Part shown: one piece after another, positions 45,175-54,585 of the stretch
Position numbering within the stretch: the first letter of the stretch is position 1
How the letters are laid out: every line of letters starts with the position of its first letter
Origin: Pandoraea oxalativorans
GTDB lineage: Bacteria; Pseudomonadota; Gammaproteobacteria; Burkholderiales; Burkholderiaceae
DNA: 64,000 bases
NCBI RefSeq assembly: GCF_000972785.3
Contig: NZ_CP011253.3
Location: 5,566,312 to 5,630,311 of the forward strand
Reading direction: 5' to 3'
Notes under the pieces: model-generated
The model's input: only the letters and a program-made list of their open reading frames with translations
Told to the model about the DNA's origin: nothing
Database searches by the model: none
Made by a program: the position numbers and the translations under genes

Positions 45175-47184
45175 TCACGCTTTGCGCAGTGCGTGTATCA
45201 GATAGCGCGCCGGATCGATAGCGTCTGCGAGATCGCTGCCGATGGGCCACGGCTCGCCCTCGATCTGGCTGGCGACCAGCTCCGCGCACAACGACGCGAA
45301 TACCAGCCCCCGCGACCCAAAAGCGAAGCTCGCGTATAGGCCGTGCAGACGTGGCAGATCCCGCAGATGCCCGCCGGTCAGACGCCGCCGTAGCGGCTCG
45401 ATGGCGCTCAGATCCGGCAACTGCCCCGCCATCGGAAGACGATCGGGGACCATCGCGCGAAACGCAGTGCGCCCGCCCAGCTCGGCGGCGGCGCTTGCAT
45501 TGGCAAGGCCCTCGTCCCCGAACAACTCGGCATGGGCCGGGAGCAGCGCAGCGAGGCGTCGCAGGTTCGCCTGATGGTCGGCCAGACGCACGTCCTCGAC
45601 CGGATCGTCGAATCCGTAGGTCGCACCCGTGATGGGCCCGGCACCGCCCAAGGGGGACGGCGCGACATAACCGTCTCCACACACCGGCACGCGCAGGCCA
45701 GGCAAGACGTCGGGCGGCAAAAAGGTCAGTTGCCCGCGCACCCGCCGTACCGGGAGGTACTCGGGCCCGAGATAAGGCGAGAGCAGCTCCTGGGAGACGT
45801 CGGCCGCCGTCACGATGACGACATCCGCTTCGGCCAGCGCGCGGCCCGCGTCGTCCAGTGCCGTCCAGCGGCCGTCCTCACGGCGCTCGAGCCGCTCGAC
45901 GCTCACCCCGTAACGCGCATCGAGCGACGGCCCCGCAGCGACCAGCTCGGCGCGGCAGAGCATCGATGGCGCAAGCCATCCGCCCTCCGGATACCAGACG
46001 CCGCCATATGCGAGCGTCTGCCCGGCGAGCGCCGAAGCCTGTCCAACGTCGACCCACTTCGCGTACGACTCTGGATACGCCTGCGCATCCATGAGGTGCT
46101 GCAAGGCTTTTGCTTCCGTGTCGGACGTGGCGACCTGAAGCAAACCGTCAGCGTGTCCGGGCAGTCCGCCGGGCAGCGTTCGCCATTGGGAGAGTGCGTA
46201 GAGAAAGCCGGCGCGCGTCAGTCGCGAGAGCACGTTGTCGTCGGCCGACAATTGCGGATGGAAGACGCCGGCCGGGTTGCCCGAGGCGGCGGTGCCCGGG
46301 GCCTGCGCCCGTTCGAAAAGACGCACCCGCCACCCGCGCGCGACGAGCCGACGCGCCATCGCCGCGCCCGCCATGCCTGCGCCGACGACGATGGCCTCGC
46401 GCGCGCGAGGCGAAGGTACCGGCGGCGGATCGTAGCGTCGCATGCGGTACGGCGGTGTGTAGGGCCCCGCGAGCATCGAGCGCTTCGGCCCGTCGCCGTC
46501 ATGCCGTACGACCTGAAACCCGGTGGCGACGAGGTCATGTCGGACCTGCGCCTCAGCGGTGTACGTCGCAAGCGTTGCGCCATCGCGCGCGAGACGCCCG
46601 AGCGCCTTGAAGACTGCCACCGTCCACATATCGGGGTTCTTCGTCGGGGAGAACCCGTCGAGGTAAAACGCGTCCGCCCCGACGCGCAGCGTCGGCAGCA
46701 GATCGACGACGTCGCCGAAGCCCACGCTCAGCACGACCCCGGGGGCCAGTTCCAACCGGTGCCAACCCGCCACGGGGGCTGGCCACACGTCGCATAGCCG
46801 CTGCACCAGCGGCGCCAGTTCGGTCATGCCCGGCTGCACGAGCATCGGTTCGAGCAGGCGGCGCAAATCCAGCGGGCGGAAGGGAAACTTCTCGATGGAG
46901 ACGAAGTGCAGCCGCGCAGGACGTTGCAGGTCTTCGCGCCACGCCGCCCACGTCGCGAGAAAGTTAAGGCCCAGACCGAAGCCTGTCTCGACGACGACGA
47001 ACTGATCGCGGCCGCGCCAGCGCCCGGGCAGGCCGTTGCCTACCAGAAACACATGGCGCGGCTGAACCAACGCGCCGCCGGCGCGGTGATAGACGTCATC
47101 GAACAATTCCGAGTATGGCGTGCCGTTTTCGGTCGTCGACGGCTGCGCGGGAACGAGCGGACCAGTGCCCGGGCGGCGATTCAT
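45175..47184 (-). CDS. mnmC: bifunctional tRNA 5-methylaminomethyl-2-thiouridine enzyme MnmC
   Basis: 669 residues. The N-terminal SAM-dependent methyltransferase half (SELFDDVYHRAGGALVQPRHVFLVGNGLP, FVVVETGFGLGLNFLATW, DAFYLDGFSPTKNPDMWT) and C-terminal FAD oxidoreductase half (AIVVGAGMAGAAMARRLVARGWRVRLFER) are both complete. It finishes the wobble uridine modification of tRNAs that MnmE (at 58931) begins. Its start overlaps the stop of the ClC gene by 4 bases, so it is translationally coupled. Confidence 0.96.
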   Translation of the reverse strand: MNRRPGTGPLVPAQPSTTENGTPYSELFDDVYHRAGGALVQPRHVFLVGNGLPGRWRGRDQFVVVETGFGLGLNFLATWAAWREDLQRPARLHFVSIEKFPFRPLDLRRLLEPMLVQPGMTELAPLVQRLCDVWPAPVAGWHRLELAPGVVLSVGFGDVVDLLPTLRVGADAFYLDGFSPTKNPDMWTVAVFKALGRLARDGATLATYTAEAQVRHDLVATGFQVVRHDGDGPKRSMLAGPYTPPYRMRRYDPPPVPSPRAREAIVVGAGMAGAAMARRLVARGWRVRLFERAQAPGTAASGNPAGVFHPQLSADDNVLSRLTRAGFLYALSQWRTLPGGLPGHADGLLQVATSDTEAKALQHLMDAQAYPESYAKWVDVGQASALAGQTLAYGGVWYPEGGWLAPSMLCRAELVAAGPSLDARYGVSVERLERREDGRWTALDDAGRALAEADVVIVTAADVSQELLSPYLGPEYLPVRRVRGQLTFLPPDVLPGLRVPVCGDGYVAPSPLGGAGPITGATYGFDDPVEDVRLADHQANLRRLAALLPAHAELFGDEGLANASAAAELGGRTAFRAMVPDRLPMAGQLPDLSAIEPLRRRLTGGHLRDLPRLHGLYASFAFGSRGLVFASLCAELVASQIEGEPWPIGSDLADAIDPARYLIHALRKA

Positions 47185-48956
47185 TCCGTACCCCGCTCTT
47201 CGGTCACGATTTCAATCAGCCCGGGCAGCGAGACCACGCCCAGCCACTTCCCGTCGACACCCGTCACCGGCACCCAGTCGGCGTGCATCTTGCCGACCGA
47301 GCGAAGCGCGCTGACCAGCGCCATATCGCCGTCGAGCGCCTTGCATGGCGTAACGGTTTGCGTCCACAGTTCCGGTTTGCCCGTCGCCTGGCGACGCCAC
47401 CAGCTTGCGGCGTCGAGCGTGCCGATCAGGCGACCGTCATCCGCGCGCACGACGAGGTTGCGGTACCCGGTCTCGACGAAGCGCTCGCCGATGGTCTCCG
47501 AACTGTCGGCGGCGCTCACCACCGCGTCGTTATCCACCGCCAGCGACGACAGGCGCATCTCGCTGCCCTCGCCCGTCATCGAGAGCCAGCGGCCTGCCAC
47601 CAGATTGCGCCGCAGCGACTTGGCGTACACCGACTCGGCGCGCAGCGTGTGCGCCGTCAGATAGGCCGTGACGCAGGCGAGCATGAGTGGCAGAACGACC
47701 TGATAGCTCAGCGTCATCTCGAAGATCATCAGAATCGACATCAGCGGCGCGTATGTCGTAGCTGCCAGAAACGCCCCCATGCCGACCACAGCGTAGCTGC
47801 TCGCGACCGATGCTGTCGACGGGGCCAGTGCGTTCATCGCCAGCCCGTACAGGCTGCCGAGCGCAGCACCCACGAAGAGCGTCGGCGTGAAGACCCCGCC
47901 CACCGCGCCCGAACCGGCGGACGAAGCCGTCGCGAGCACCTTGAAGACCAGCACCATCGCGAGCGCCTGCCACGCCCAGTGCGTGTGCAGGATCGAGTTC
48001 ACGACGCTGTAACCATTCCCCCAGACCTGCGGCACTCGCAACGACAGCACGCCCACGATCAGCCCGCCAATCGCAAGACGCAGGAACAGCGGGACGGGCA
48101 AGGCGCTAAAGCGTTGCTTCGCGGTGTCGAGCAGGCGCAGGAACAGCGGCGCGAGCACTCCGGCCAGTACGCCGAGCCCGACATAGAAAAAGACCTCCCA
48201 GCCGGAGACGAAGTCGAAGCGCGGCATCTGATAGACGGCGTCGTAGCCGAGGAACTGGCGGATCACGATATTGGCGATGACCGATGCCACGACCAGCGGC
48301 CCGAGTGTGGCCGTCGAGATCGAGCCGTAGACGATTTCCGAGATGAACAGTGCGCCCGCGATGGGGGCGTTGTAAGCGGACGTGATACCGGCCGTAGCAC
48401 CGCACGCGACCAGCAGGCGCAGCCGCTCGGGCGGGAACGCGAGAATGCGGCCGACCAGCGACGCGAACATCGCGGCGAGTTGCACCATCGGCCCTTCCCG
48501 GCCAATCGACGCGCCTGAGGCCACCGAGCATAGCGAGGACAGACTTTTGACGAGCGTCTGACGCAGACTCAGGACGCCCGTGCCGATGGCAATGGCTTCC
48601 ATGTAGTCATCGGCGCCCTTCTTGGGCACCCAGAGCGTGGCGTACTGGAGGATGAGTCCCGCGATCAGGCCGCCTGCGGTGGGCAGTAGCAGGCGCTGCC
48701 ACCAGTCGAAGTTCAGGGCCAGCTCGACCATGCCGCTGCGATGACCGGCCAGGAGAAATTGCAAACCGGAGAGCGCTTCACGAAACGCCACGGTCGCCAG
48801 CGCCCCCAGCAGCCCGACGATGCCGGCGAGCAGCAACGTGATTTGCAGGGTGTTCGGTGCGAACTGACGCCGCACCCACACAACGACAGGCGATTTGGCC
48901 CAGGCGGACACTGCTGGCACGGATAGAAGACAGTTGTTGTCGTAGTTGGGCCTCAT
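47181..48956 (-). CDS. ClC-family chloride channel/antiporter with CBS domains
   Basis: 591 residues from ATG 48956; a GTG frame to 48989 is possible. ClC selectivity motifs: GSGxxP region as CSVASGASIGREGPMVQLAA, and GSGAVGGVFTPTLFVGAALG; the region YAPLMSILMIFEMT completes the pore. Two C-terminal CBS repeats (about residues 450-590: SETIGERFVETGYRNLVVRADDGRLIG, MHADWVPVTGVDGKWLGVV) could sense nucleotides. It is upstream of mnmC with a 4-base overlap. Confidence 0.93.
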   Translation of the reverse strand: MRPNYDNNCLLSVPAVSAWAKSPVVVWVRRQFAPNTLQITLLLAGIVGLLGALATVAFREALSGLQFLLAGHRSGMVELALNFDWWQRLLLPTAGGLIAGLILQYATLWVPKKGADDYMEAIAIGTGVLSLRQTLVKSLSSLCSVASGASIGREGPMVQLAAMFASLVGRILAFPPERLRLLVACGATAGITSAYNAPIAGALFISEIVYGSISTATLGPLVVASVIANIVIRQFLGYDAVYQMPRFDFVSGWEVFFYVGLGVLAGVLAPLFLRLLDTAKQRFSALPVPLFLRLAIGGLIVGVLSLRVPQVWGNGYSVVNSILHTHWAWQALAMVLVFKVLATASSAGSGAVGGVFTPTLFVGAALGSLYGLAMNALAPSTASVASSYAVVGMGAFLAATTYAPLMSILMIFEMTLSYQVVLPLMLACVTAYLTAHTLRAESVYAKSLRRNLVAGRWLSMTGEGSEMRLSSLAVDNDAVVSAADSSETIGERFVETGYRNLVVRADDGRLIGTLDAASWWRRQATGKPELWTQTVTPCKALDGDMALVSALRSVGKMHADWVPVTGVDGKWLGVVSLPGLIEIVTEERGTE

Positions 48957-49654
48957 GGTATCGATCGACGCCTTTTTTTGAAAGCGCACGGCCCGAGGTG
49001 GATCTTCGTCGCGAAAACTGAGGGTTGCTCAGATAACGTAATTTTTGGAGGGCGTTTTGTCGAGAATGCGTTACAGCGAGGCTCGCTGGGGCGAAGCGGA
49101 TTTTTCCGAATCGAAATTCGCCGCTTCTTTCTCCTCGGAGCGATTTTGGGCGTGCGGTTTGCCGTCCCCGCCTCTGGCACGGCGTTGATGTAGAGGGATG
49201 CCGGGGAGGTCGATTTTCCGGAAGGCCTTCTACCGGTTAAATAAAAACTGAGGATTGATCAGGTAAGGCATTTTTCCGTGCCTCGTTTTCAACCGAGTCG
49301 AGGAAATCCGCAGCGCAGCGCAACGCGACGCCGTCGATTTCCCCCTTCCCTGCGCTTCGGCTTCGGTGAATTCCGATTTCCGGGGGTGGTCCACGGCCAG
49401 ACGCCAGGCAGACGGATGCCGCGATGGCTTCGGTCCCGGCGCTTTTCCCTGCCCTGTCGACCGGGAGCAGGACCGCGCCGTCGTCGCCGCTCTCCATTAG
49501 CGGGCACGACAGGCGCGATACTCCGGCGTCGATGTTTCGACCGTGCCAAACACGCCGTCGTGCTCATCGCCATACCGCGCTTCGCGCTGGTCACATTCCA
49601 CGCGGTGAAATAGAATGGCGCGCAATCGAATTGGAACCGAAGCGTCATACCCGA
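48957..49654. repeat. gene-poor stretch with two diverged copies of a 32-base motif
   Basis: AAAACTGAGGGTTGCTCAGA (from 49014) and AAAACTGAGGATTGATCAGG (from 49244) begin two similar blocks of about 32 bases ending in a T-run, each followed by a GAGGC/CCTCG-like segment. Translated, both give KTE-x-x-S-like short peptides, but no ribosome site supports a gene. The remainder, to the MarR start at 49655, shows no feature. Confidence 0.45.
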
Positions 49655-50110
49655 ATGGCAGTGAGCAAAAAGGCCGCACAAAAAACGCCCGTGCGTCTGG
49701 AAGATCAATTGGGCTTCGCGTTGTACTCCGCATCGCTGGCGATGACCAAAGCACACAAACCGATGCTCGACAGACTCGGTCTGACCTACTCGCAATACCT
49801 CGCGATGGTCGTGCTTTGGGAGCAGGACGACATCGCCGTCAATCAGTTGGGTGCACGTCTGGGACTCGACTCCGGAACGCTGACACCTTTGCTGAAAAGA
49901 CTGGAAACCATGGGGCTTTTGACGCGTCGTCGCGGCGAAGTCGACGAACGTCAGGTGTTCATCGATCTCACGCCGCGTGGCGCGAATCTGCGTCGCGAGG
50001 CACGTCAGGTGCCCGCGCAAGTGCAGACAGCGACAGGGCAGTCGGACACCGCGCAAAAGACGCTGCGTAACCTGCTTCTGCAATTGCGCGACGCCCTCAA
50101 AGACGCGTAG
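49655..50110 (+). CDS. OhrR-like MarR regulator lacking cysteine
   Basis: 151 residues from ATG 49655. The sequence follows OhrR organic-peroxide sensors closely (RLEDQLGFALYSASLAMTKAHKPML, LTYSQYLAMVVLWEQDDIAVNQLGARLGLDSGTLTPLLKRLETMGLLTRRRGEVDERQVFI). However, the reactive cysteine of the LCFALY motif is Gly20 here and there is no cysteine anywhere in the protein. No ohr gene is next to it. It probably uses another signal or acts constitutively. Confidence 0.92.
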   Translation: MAVSKKAAQKTPVRLEDQLGFALYSASLAMTKAHKPMLDRLGLTYSQYLAMVVLWEQDDIAVNQLGARLGLDSGTLTPLLKRLETMGLLTRRRGEVDERQVFIDLTPRGANLRREARQVPAQVQTATGQSDTAQKTLRNLLLQLRDALKDA

Positions 50111-50120
50111 TCGAAACAAA

Positions 50121-50150
50121 ACGCGCGCTTCCTTGCGGAAAAGCGCGCGT
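50121..50150. terminator. terminator between MarR and DedA-rhodanese genes
   Basis: ACGCGCGCTT (50121-50130) pairs perfectly with AAGCGCGCGT (50141-50150) over a 10-base loop. The minus strand continues TTTTGTTT, so it best terminates the leftward DedA-rhodanese gene, but it also closes the MarR transcript. Confidence 0.75.
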
Positions 50151-50189
50151 CATTCAGTTGTGCGCAATCGAATGCGCGAGCGTCAGATA

Positions 50190-51137
50190 TCAGTGCGCAG
50201 GCACGAGCATTTCCATGCCGTCGATTTTCTCGACCGTGTAGCCGGCGTCACGCCATGCATCGAGTCCGCCGAGCAGCGGACGCACCTCCGAAAATCCCTG
50301 TCGGCGCAGGTCTTGCGCCAGCTTCGCTGCCGTCACTTCGTTGGGACATGCGCAGAACACCACGATCCGGCGATCGCGCGGGACGTCTTTCAGTTTGGCC
50401 GCGATCTCGTCCGGCTCGATAGCCAGTGCGCCCGGAATCGTGAACGGGTCCACGGCGCGGCGCGCGGCCGAGCGCACGTCGATCACGACCGGTGTGATGT
50501 CGTCCTTCATCCACGATTCGAGCGTCTGCACGCCGATACGCGCCATGCGCAGCGAGCGCAACAGCCGGTAACGGTTGAGCCAACGGTTGAGCAGGTACAG
50601 CGCGAAAATCAGCACCACCAGCCAGAGCACGCCGCGGCCAAGGGTATCGAAGGCGTCGAGCACCGCGACGATGTGCGAGGCAAAGCCGACGCCGAGCGCC
50701 ACCGCAAGCCCCGACCAGAGCACGGCACCGATGGCGTCGTACATCAGAAACGTGCGCCACGAGACCCCGAGCGCGCAAGCCATCGGCACCGACAACGCCG
50801 AGAGGCCCGGCACAAAGCGCGCGAACATCAGTACCCGCACACCGTGACGTCCGATGGCCCCTTCGGTGCGGCTCACGCACGTGTCGGGCGAAATCGACAG
50901 ACGACACATCAGGCGCAGGATGTGGTGGCCGTAGCGGCGTCCGGCGAGGAACCAGAGCGCGTCGCCCAGTAGTGCAGCAACGACCGCCAGTGCGACGATC
51001 GACATCGGCGGGAACAGCGATGTCGAGGCCGTCACGATAAGCGTGGGATAAGCGCGCAACGGCAGCCCCAGCGCCTGTCCGAAGATATTCAGAAAGACGA
51101 GCCAGAGTCCGAAGCGGGCGATGAGATCGAACAACAT
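50190..51137 (-). CDS. DedA-family membrane protein fused to a rhodanese domain
   Basis: 315 residues from ATG 51137. Residues 1-200 form a DedA/SNARE-associated membrane domain (GDALWFLAGRRYGHHIL, GAIGRHGVRVLMFARFVPGLSALSVPMACALGVSWRTFLMYD). After a linker of charged residues comes a rhodanese domain (VVIDVRSAARRAVDPFTIPGALAIEPDEI, VVFCACPNEVTAAKLAQDLRRQGF) with active-site Cys in FCACPNE. DedA proteins act in lipid-carrier flipping and envelope homeostasis; the fusion would place sulfur chemistry at the inner membrane. Confidence 0.93.
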   Translation of the reverse strand: MLFDLIARFGLWLVFLNIFGQALGLPLRAYPTLIVTASTSLFPPMSIVALAVVAALLGDALWFLAGRRYGHHILRLMCRLSISPDTCVSRTEGAIGRHGVRVLMFARFVPGLSALSVPMACALGVSWRTFLMYDAIGAVLWSGLAVALGVGFASHIVAVLDAFDTLGRGVLWLVVLIFALYLLNRWLNRYRLLRSLRMARIGVQTLESWMKDDITPVVIDVRSAARRAVDPFTIPGALAIEPDEIAAKLKDVPRDRRIVVFCACPNEVTAAKLAQDLRRQGFSEVRPLLGGLDAWRDAGYTVEKIDGMEMLVPAH

Positions 51138-51359
51138 GCCGGGTACCTGTTGGCAGAGAAACGTTGCGGGGGAACCAAAACGCAAATACGCCCAACCGGG
51201 CGCAATACCGCATGTTAGCGCTGTGCAGTGACGCCCAGAAGCCGCGAAGTCGAAAAGTATTGTTGCGGATCTGGAACGATGACCGTGATGTACAGGGAAC
51301 ACGCGCCCCTATCGCGCCGATAGTGCCCCCGCGCGATAGGGAGGGCCGGGGATCAGGGA

Positions 51360-52925
51360 TCAGTGCCCCATCGCCGCCGATGTTCCCTTCTTCGGTTTGG
51401 TCAGCCAAACCAGCGCCGCCATCGCGAGAAAGACGTATCCCGAGAGATGGAAGATGTCGTTCGTCGCCAGCATGAAGGATTGCCGCGTGACGAGATCGTT
51501 GAGCACCCCGAGATCCGCGCCGTTCGTGAGACCGAGCCCCTGACGGAGCTGGTCGAGGTAGCTTGTCGTGGCGTCGGAGTACGGCGTGACGTGCTCGACG
51601 AGCCGCGCGTGATGATAGATCGCGCGGTCCTCCCACATCGTCGTACTGACCGCCGTGCCGATGGCGCCCGAGAGCGTCCGGAAGAAGTTCGACAAGCCCG
51701 AAGCCGCCGCCAGACGTTCGTCCGAGATACTGGAAAGCGTGATGGTCGTGACCGGGACGAAGAAGCACGCGATGCCGATGCCCTGCACGAGTCGTGGCTC
51801 GATGACCTTCGCGAACGACAGATTCAGCGCGAAATTTGAGTTCCAGAACGACACCCCCGCGAACACGAAAAACGCGAACGAGGCGACGGCGCGCAGATTC
51901 AGCCGGTTCATGTTCTGTCCGATGATGGGCGAGAGAACGAGCGCCAGCAGGCCCACCGGCGCTGTCGCAAGCCCTGCCTTGCCCGCCGTGTAGTCCATCA
52001 CCGTTTGCAACCACAGCGGGAAGATCACGACCGACGCGAAGAACGTCATGAAGCCGAACGAAATCACCACGACGCCCAGCGCAAAGTTTCGATCCTTGAA
52101 CAGGGTGAGATCGACGATCGGTTTGTCGGACGTCAGCTCCCACAGGATCAGGAACGACAGACAGATCGCGGCAGTGAGCGCGAGAGTGACGATCAGGCTG
52201 TTGTTGAACCAGTCGCGATCCTTGCCTAGGTCGAGCATCATCTGCAACGAGCCGACGCCGATGGCCAGCAGCGCGAGACCGATCAGATCGATGGGCAGTT
52301 TCTGTGTCTTTGTTTCATGCCCACGCAGCAGGATCAGGCACGATACGGCCGAGAAGATGCCGACCGGTACGTTGATGTAGAAGATCCACGGCCAGGTGTA
52401 GTTGTCGGTGATCCAGCCGCCGACGACGGGGCCGAAGATCGGCGCGACGATGACGGTCATGGCCCACAGGCCGAGCGCAAGGCCACGTTTTTTCTCGGGG
52501 AAGCTGCGCAGCAGAATCGTTTGCGAGAGCGGCACCATCGGGCCGGAGACCAGTCCTTGCAGCAGACGGAAGAAGACCAGCGACTCCATGTTCGGTGCGA
52601 GGCCGCACAGCATCGATGCGATGGTGAACGCCGCCACGGACATGACGAAGAGCCTCGCTTCGCCCACGCGCCGCGCGAGCCATCCCGTCAGCGGCACAGC
52701 GATGGCGGCGGCCACCGCGTACGAACTGATCACCCACGTGCCCTGGCTGTTCGACACGCCGACGCTCCCGGCAATGGTCGGCACGGCAACGTTGGCGATG
52801 GACGTGTCGAGCACCTCCATGAACGTGCCCAGTGCGAGACCCACGGTGAGGATCGCCAGTCGTGCGCCGGTGAGCGGCGCGCCTTGCGGCGGGGCGGCGG
52901 AGGATGCCGTGGCGGCGTCTGCCAT
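51360..52925 (-). CDS. EmrB/QacA-type drug efflux MFS protein (DHA2, 14 segments)
   Basis: 521 residues. MFS motifs: LALGTFMEVLDTSIANVAVPTIAGSVG (DHA2 motif D1), GWLARRVGEARLF, RLLQGLVSGPMVPLSQTILLRSFP, WAMTVIVAPIFGPVVGGWITDNYTWPWIFYINVPVG (motif C). Closest in type to EmrB, the inner-membrane proton antiporter of a tripartite pump; no emrA adaptor or outer-membrane channel gene is adjacent, so the partner is elsewhere or it works alone. Confidence 0.93.
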   Translation of the reverse strand: MADAATASSAAPPQGAPLTGARLAILTVGLALGTFMEVLDTSIANVAVPTIAGSVGVSNSQGTWVISSYAVAAAIAVPLTGWLARRVGEARLFVMSVAAFTIASMLCGLAPNMESLVFFRLLQGLVSGPMVPLSQTILLRSFPEKKRGLALGLWAMTVIVAPIFGPVVGGWITDNYTWPWIFYINVPVGIFSAVSCLILLRGHETKTQKLPIDLIGLALLAIGVGSLQMMLDLGKDRDWFNNSLIVTLALTAAICLSFLILWELTSDKPIVDLTLFKDRNFALGVVVISFGFMTFFASVVIFPLWLQTVMDYTAGKAGLATAPVGLLALVLSPIIGQNMNRLNLRAVASFAFFVFAGVSFWNSNFALNLSFAKVIEPRLVQGIGIACFFVPVTTITLSSISDERLAAASGLSNFFRTLSGAIGTAVSTTMWEDRAIYHHARLVEHVTPYSDATTSYLDQLRQGLGLTNGADLGVLNDLVTRQSFMLATNDIFHLSGYVFLAMAALVWLTKPKKGTSAAMGH

Positions 52926-53396
52926 GTAAAACGTCTCCCTGTATTGGTCGCCGGACGATGTCGACCCCGGTAGCGTCCGGCATCCGTGACATCGCGGCCA
53001 AAAGTCTTCCCCGGATGGTGCCGTACATCCCGCGCGCTGTGCGACGCAGGTTTGGAAGCGAGTCTCTAAATTGTCAGCTTACGCTCGTAACCCTCTCGCA
53101 ATTTAGCTCATCTCGCGTGAATCACGCGCCCTGCAAGGGTTTGCGACCCGCCCTCATCGGGGCGTTCGAGGCTGGCACGGCGATTCATCGGCGGCGCCCG
53201 AACGTCAGACGTTTTTGCCTCTTGACGGCGTTCGGGCGGCGGGATTGAATCGCCGGAAGCGCCCGACGTTAGCGATGCAACGTCGCAGTCCCGGCGCGCT
53301 ATCGTCGCTTGATCGATGTCGTGCAGGCTCAAATAAGAAAACGCTCGTCCACCGCCTACCGGCGTCCCGGCGACAGCAAAATCACAGGGTAAGCCC
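52926..53396. other. non-coding divergent region between efflux and MHYT genes
   Basis: Contains the divergent promoters for emrB-like and MHYT genes. I see no gene. TTGTCA near 53068 and AATTTAGC-like A+T-rich patches near 53098 are possible promoter elements but are not strong. Confidence 0.35.
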
Positions 53397-54191
53397 ATGC
53401 AGCCAGGTAGCGTCGTTCCTCTTTATTACAGCGAATTCCGTGTCCTGCTTTCCTTTGTGATATCGGCGCTGGGGGCTTATGTCGCGCTGGTCGCGGCGTC
53501 GCGCATTCGTGACGAAGACGGACGCATCAGCCTTGGCTATCTCTCGGTGTCTGCGCTGGCGCTCGGTGGCATCGGCATCTGGGGCATGCATTTCATCGGG
53601 ATGGCGGCGCAGCGCATGCCGTTCCCCGTCTCCTATTCCCTCTGGCCGACCCTTGGCAGTCTGGTGCTTGCAGTGGTCGTCTCCGGGGCGGCGCTCTGGT
53701 TCGTGGCGCGTGCGCCGTATCGCAACATCCTGCAATGCACGATTGCGGGCGTGGGCGCAGGGCTGGGCGTCGCCGGCATGCACTATCTCGGCATGAGCGC
53801 GGTGCGCACGCAGGCGTATTTCGAATGGGACACCACGATCATTGCGCTGTCCGTGCTGATCGCGATTGTGGCGGCGAGCGTGGCGCTGTGGCTGGCGTTC
53901 CATCTGGAAACGAGTCTGCAACGCGCGCTGGCGGCGCTGGTGATGGCGGTCGCGGTTTGCGGCATGCATTACACGGGTATGCGTGCGGGAACGATCATCT
54001 GCACCGCCGAGACGCGCGCGCAAGTCAGCTTGCGACTCGGGGGCGATACGCTGCCTTACGGTGTGTTCGCCATTGCCTGCGTGGTGCTGCTGGGCATGGC
54101 GTTTCTGCTATATCGCACGTCGCGCAGACGGCGTGAGCGCATGGCCGCCCGGCTCGACGCGCTCATGCGCCAGCGTGCGGGGCATGTTTGA
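53397..54191 (+). CDS. MHYT-domain integral membrane sensor
   Basis: 264 residues, seven hydrophobic segments. Three copies of the defining motif, MHFIGM, MHYLGM and MHYTGM, lie near the outer ends of alternate helices, as in MHYT proteins proposed to bind copper and sense oxygen, CO or NO. Unlike many relatives it has no GGDEF, EAL or kinase domain; the C-terminus ends in a basic RRRRERMAARLDALMRQR helix. Partner unknown. Confidence 0.9.
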   Translation: MQPGSVVPLYYSEFRVLLSFVISALGAYVALVAASRIRDEDGRISLGYLSVSALALGGIGIWGMHFIGMAAQRMPFPVSYSLWPTLGSLVLAVVVSGAALWFVARAPYRNILQCTIAGVGAGLGVAGMHYLGMSAVRTQAYFEWDTTIIALSVLIAIVAASVALWLAFHLETSLQRALAALVMAVAVCGMHYTGMRAGTIICTAETRAQVSLRLGGDTLPYGVFAIACVVLLGMAFLLYRTSRRRRERMAARLDALMRQRAGHV

Positions 54192-54235
54192 CGCGCACCT
54201 TTCGGACGTCGCGCCGAATCCATTGCATCCATGAA

Positions 54236-54269
54236 AAACGCCGACCTGTCTTTCGACGGACCGGCGTTT
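54236..54269 (+). terminator. rho-independent terminator after the MHYT gene
   Basis: AAACGCCG (54236-54243) pairs with CGGCGTTT (54262-54269), with A-run before and T-run after, 45 bases past the MHYT stop. Confidence 0.75.
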
Positions 54270-54312
54270 CTCATGTGTCGCCTAGCAAGCGCCTCGCGGC
54301 GCAGCACGACCT

Positions 54313-54528
54313 TCAATGCAGGATGGGGCTTCCCCCAATGGGCATGACATCGCCTGTTTCTATCAGGTCGACGATGTCGAACGGTTCGGTACTGAGTTCG
54401 CGCGACGCACCAGGTTGGCCGTCATACCACTTAACCATCGCCATATGACCCAGCACACGGGTCACGATGCCAAGGGCACCACGCGGCACTGCAAAGTGAT
54501 TGGATTTGACGATCGATCCGACTTGCAC
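54313..54528 (-). CDS. small conserved-looking protein, function unknown
   Basis: 71 residues: MQVGSIVKSNHFAVPRGALG followed by IVTRVLGHMAMVKWYDGQPG, a beta-rich KOW/SH3-like pattern (V-x-S/N....G..G.V......V.W). An AGGAGGT-like ribosome site precedes its ATG at 54528 (plus 54532-54541). It is not recognised further. It may be an RNA- or protein-binding small barrel; this is inferred from the pattern only. Confidence 0.7.
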   Translation of the reverse strand: MQVGSIVKSNHFAVPRGALGIVTRVLGHMAMVKWYDGQPGASRELSTEPFDIVDLIETGDVMPIGGSPILH

Positions 54529-54585
54529 ATGAACCTCCTGCGAATGACGAGAAACCGATACGCCGACCGGACGGCCGGCACATCG

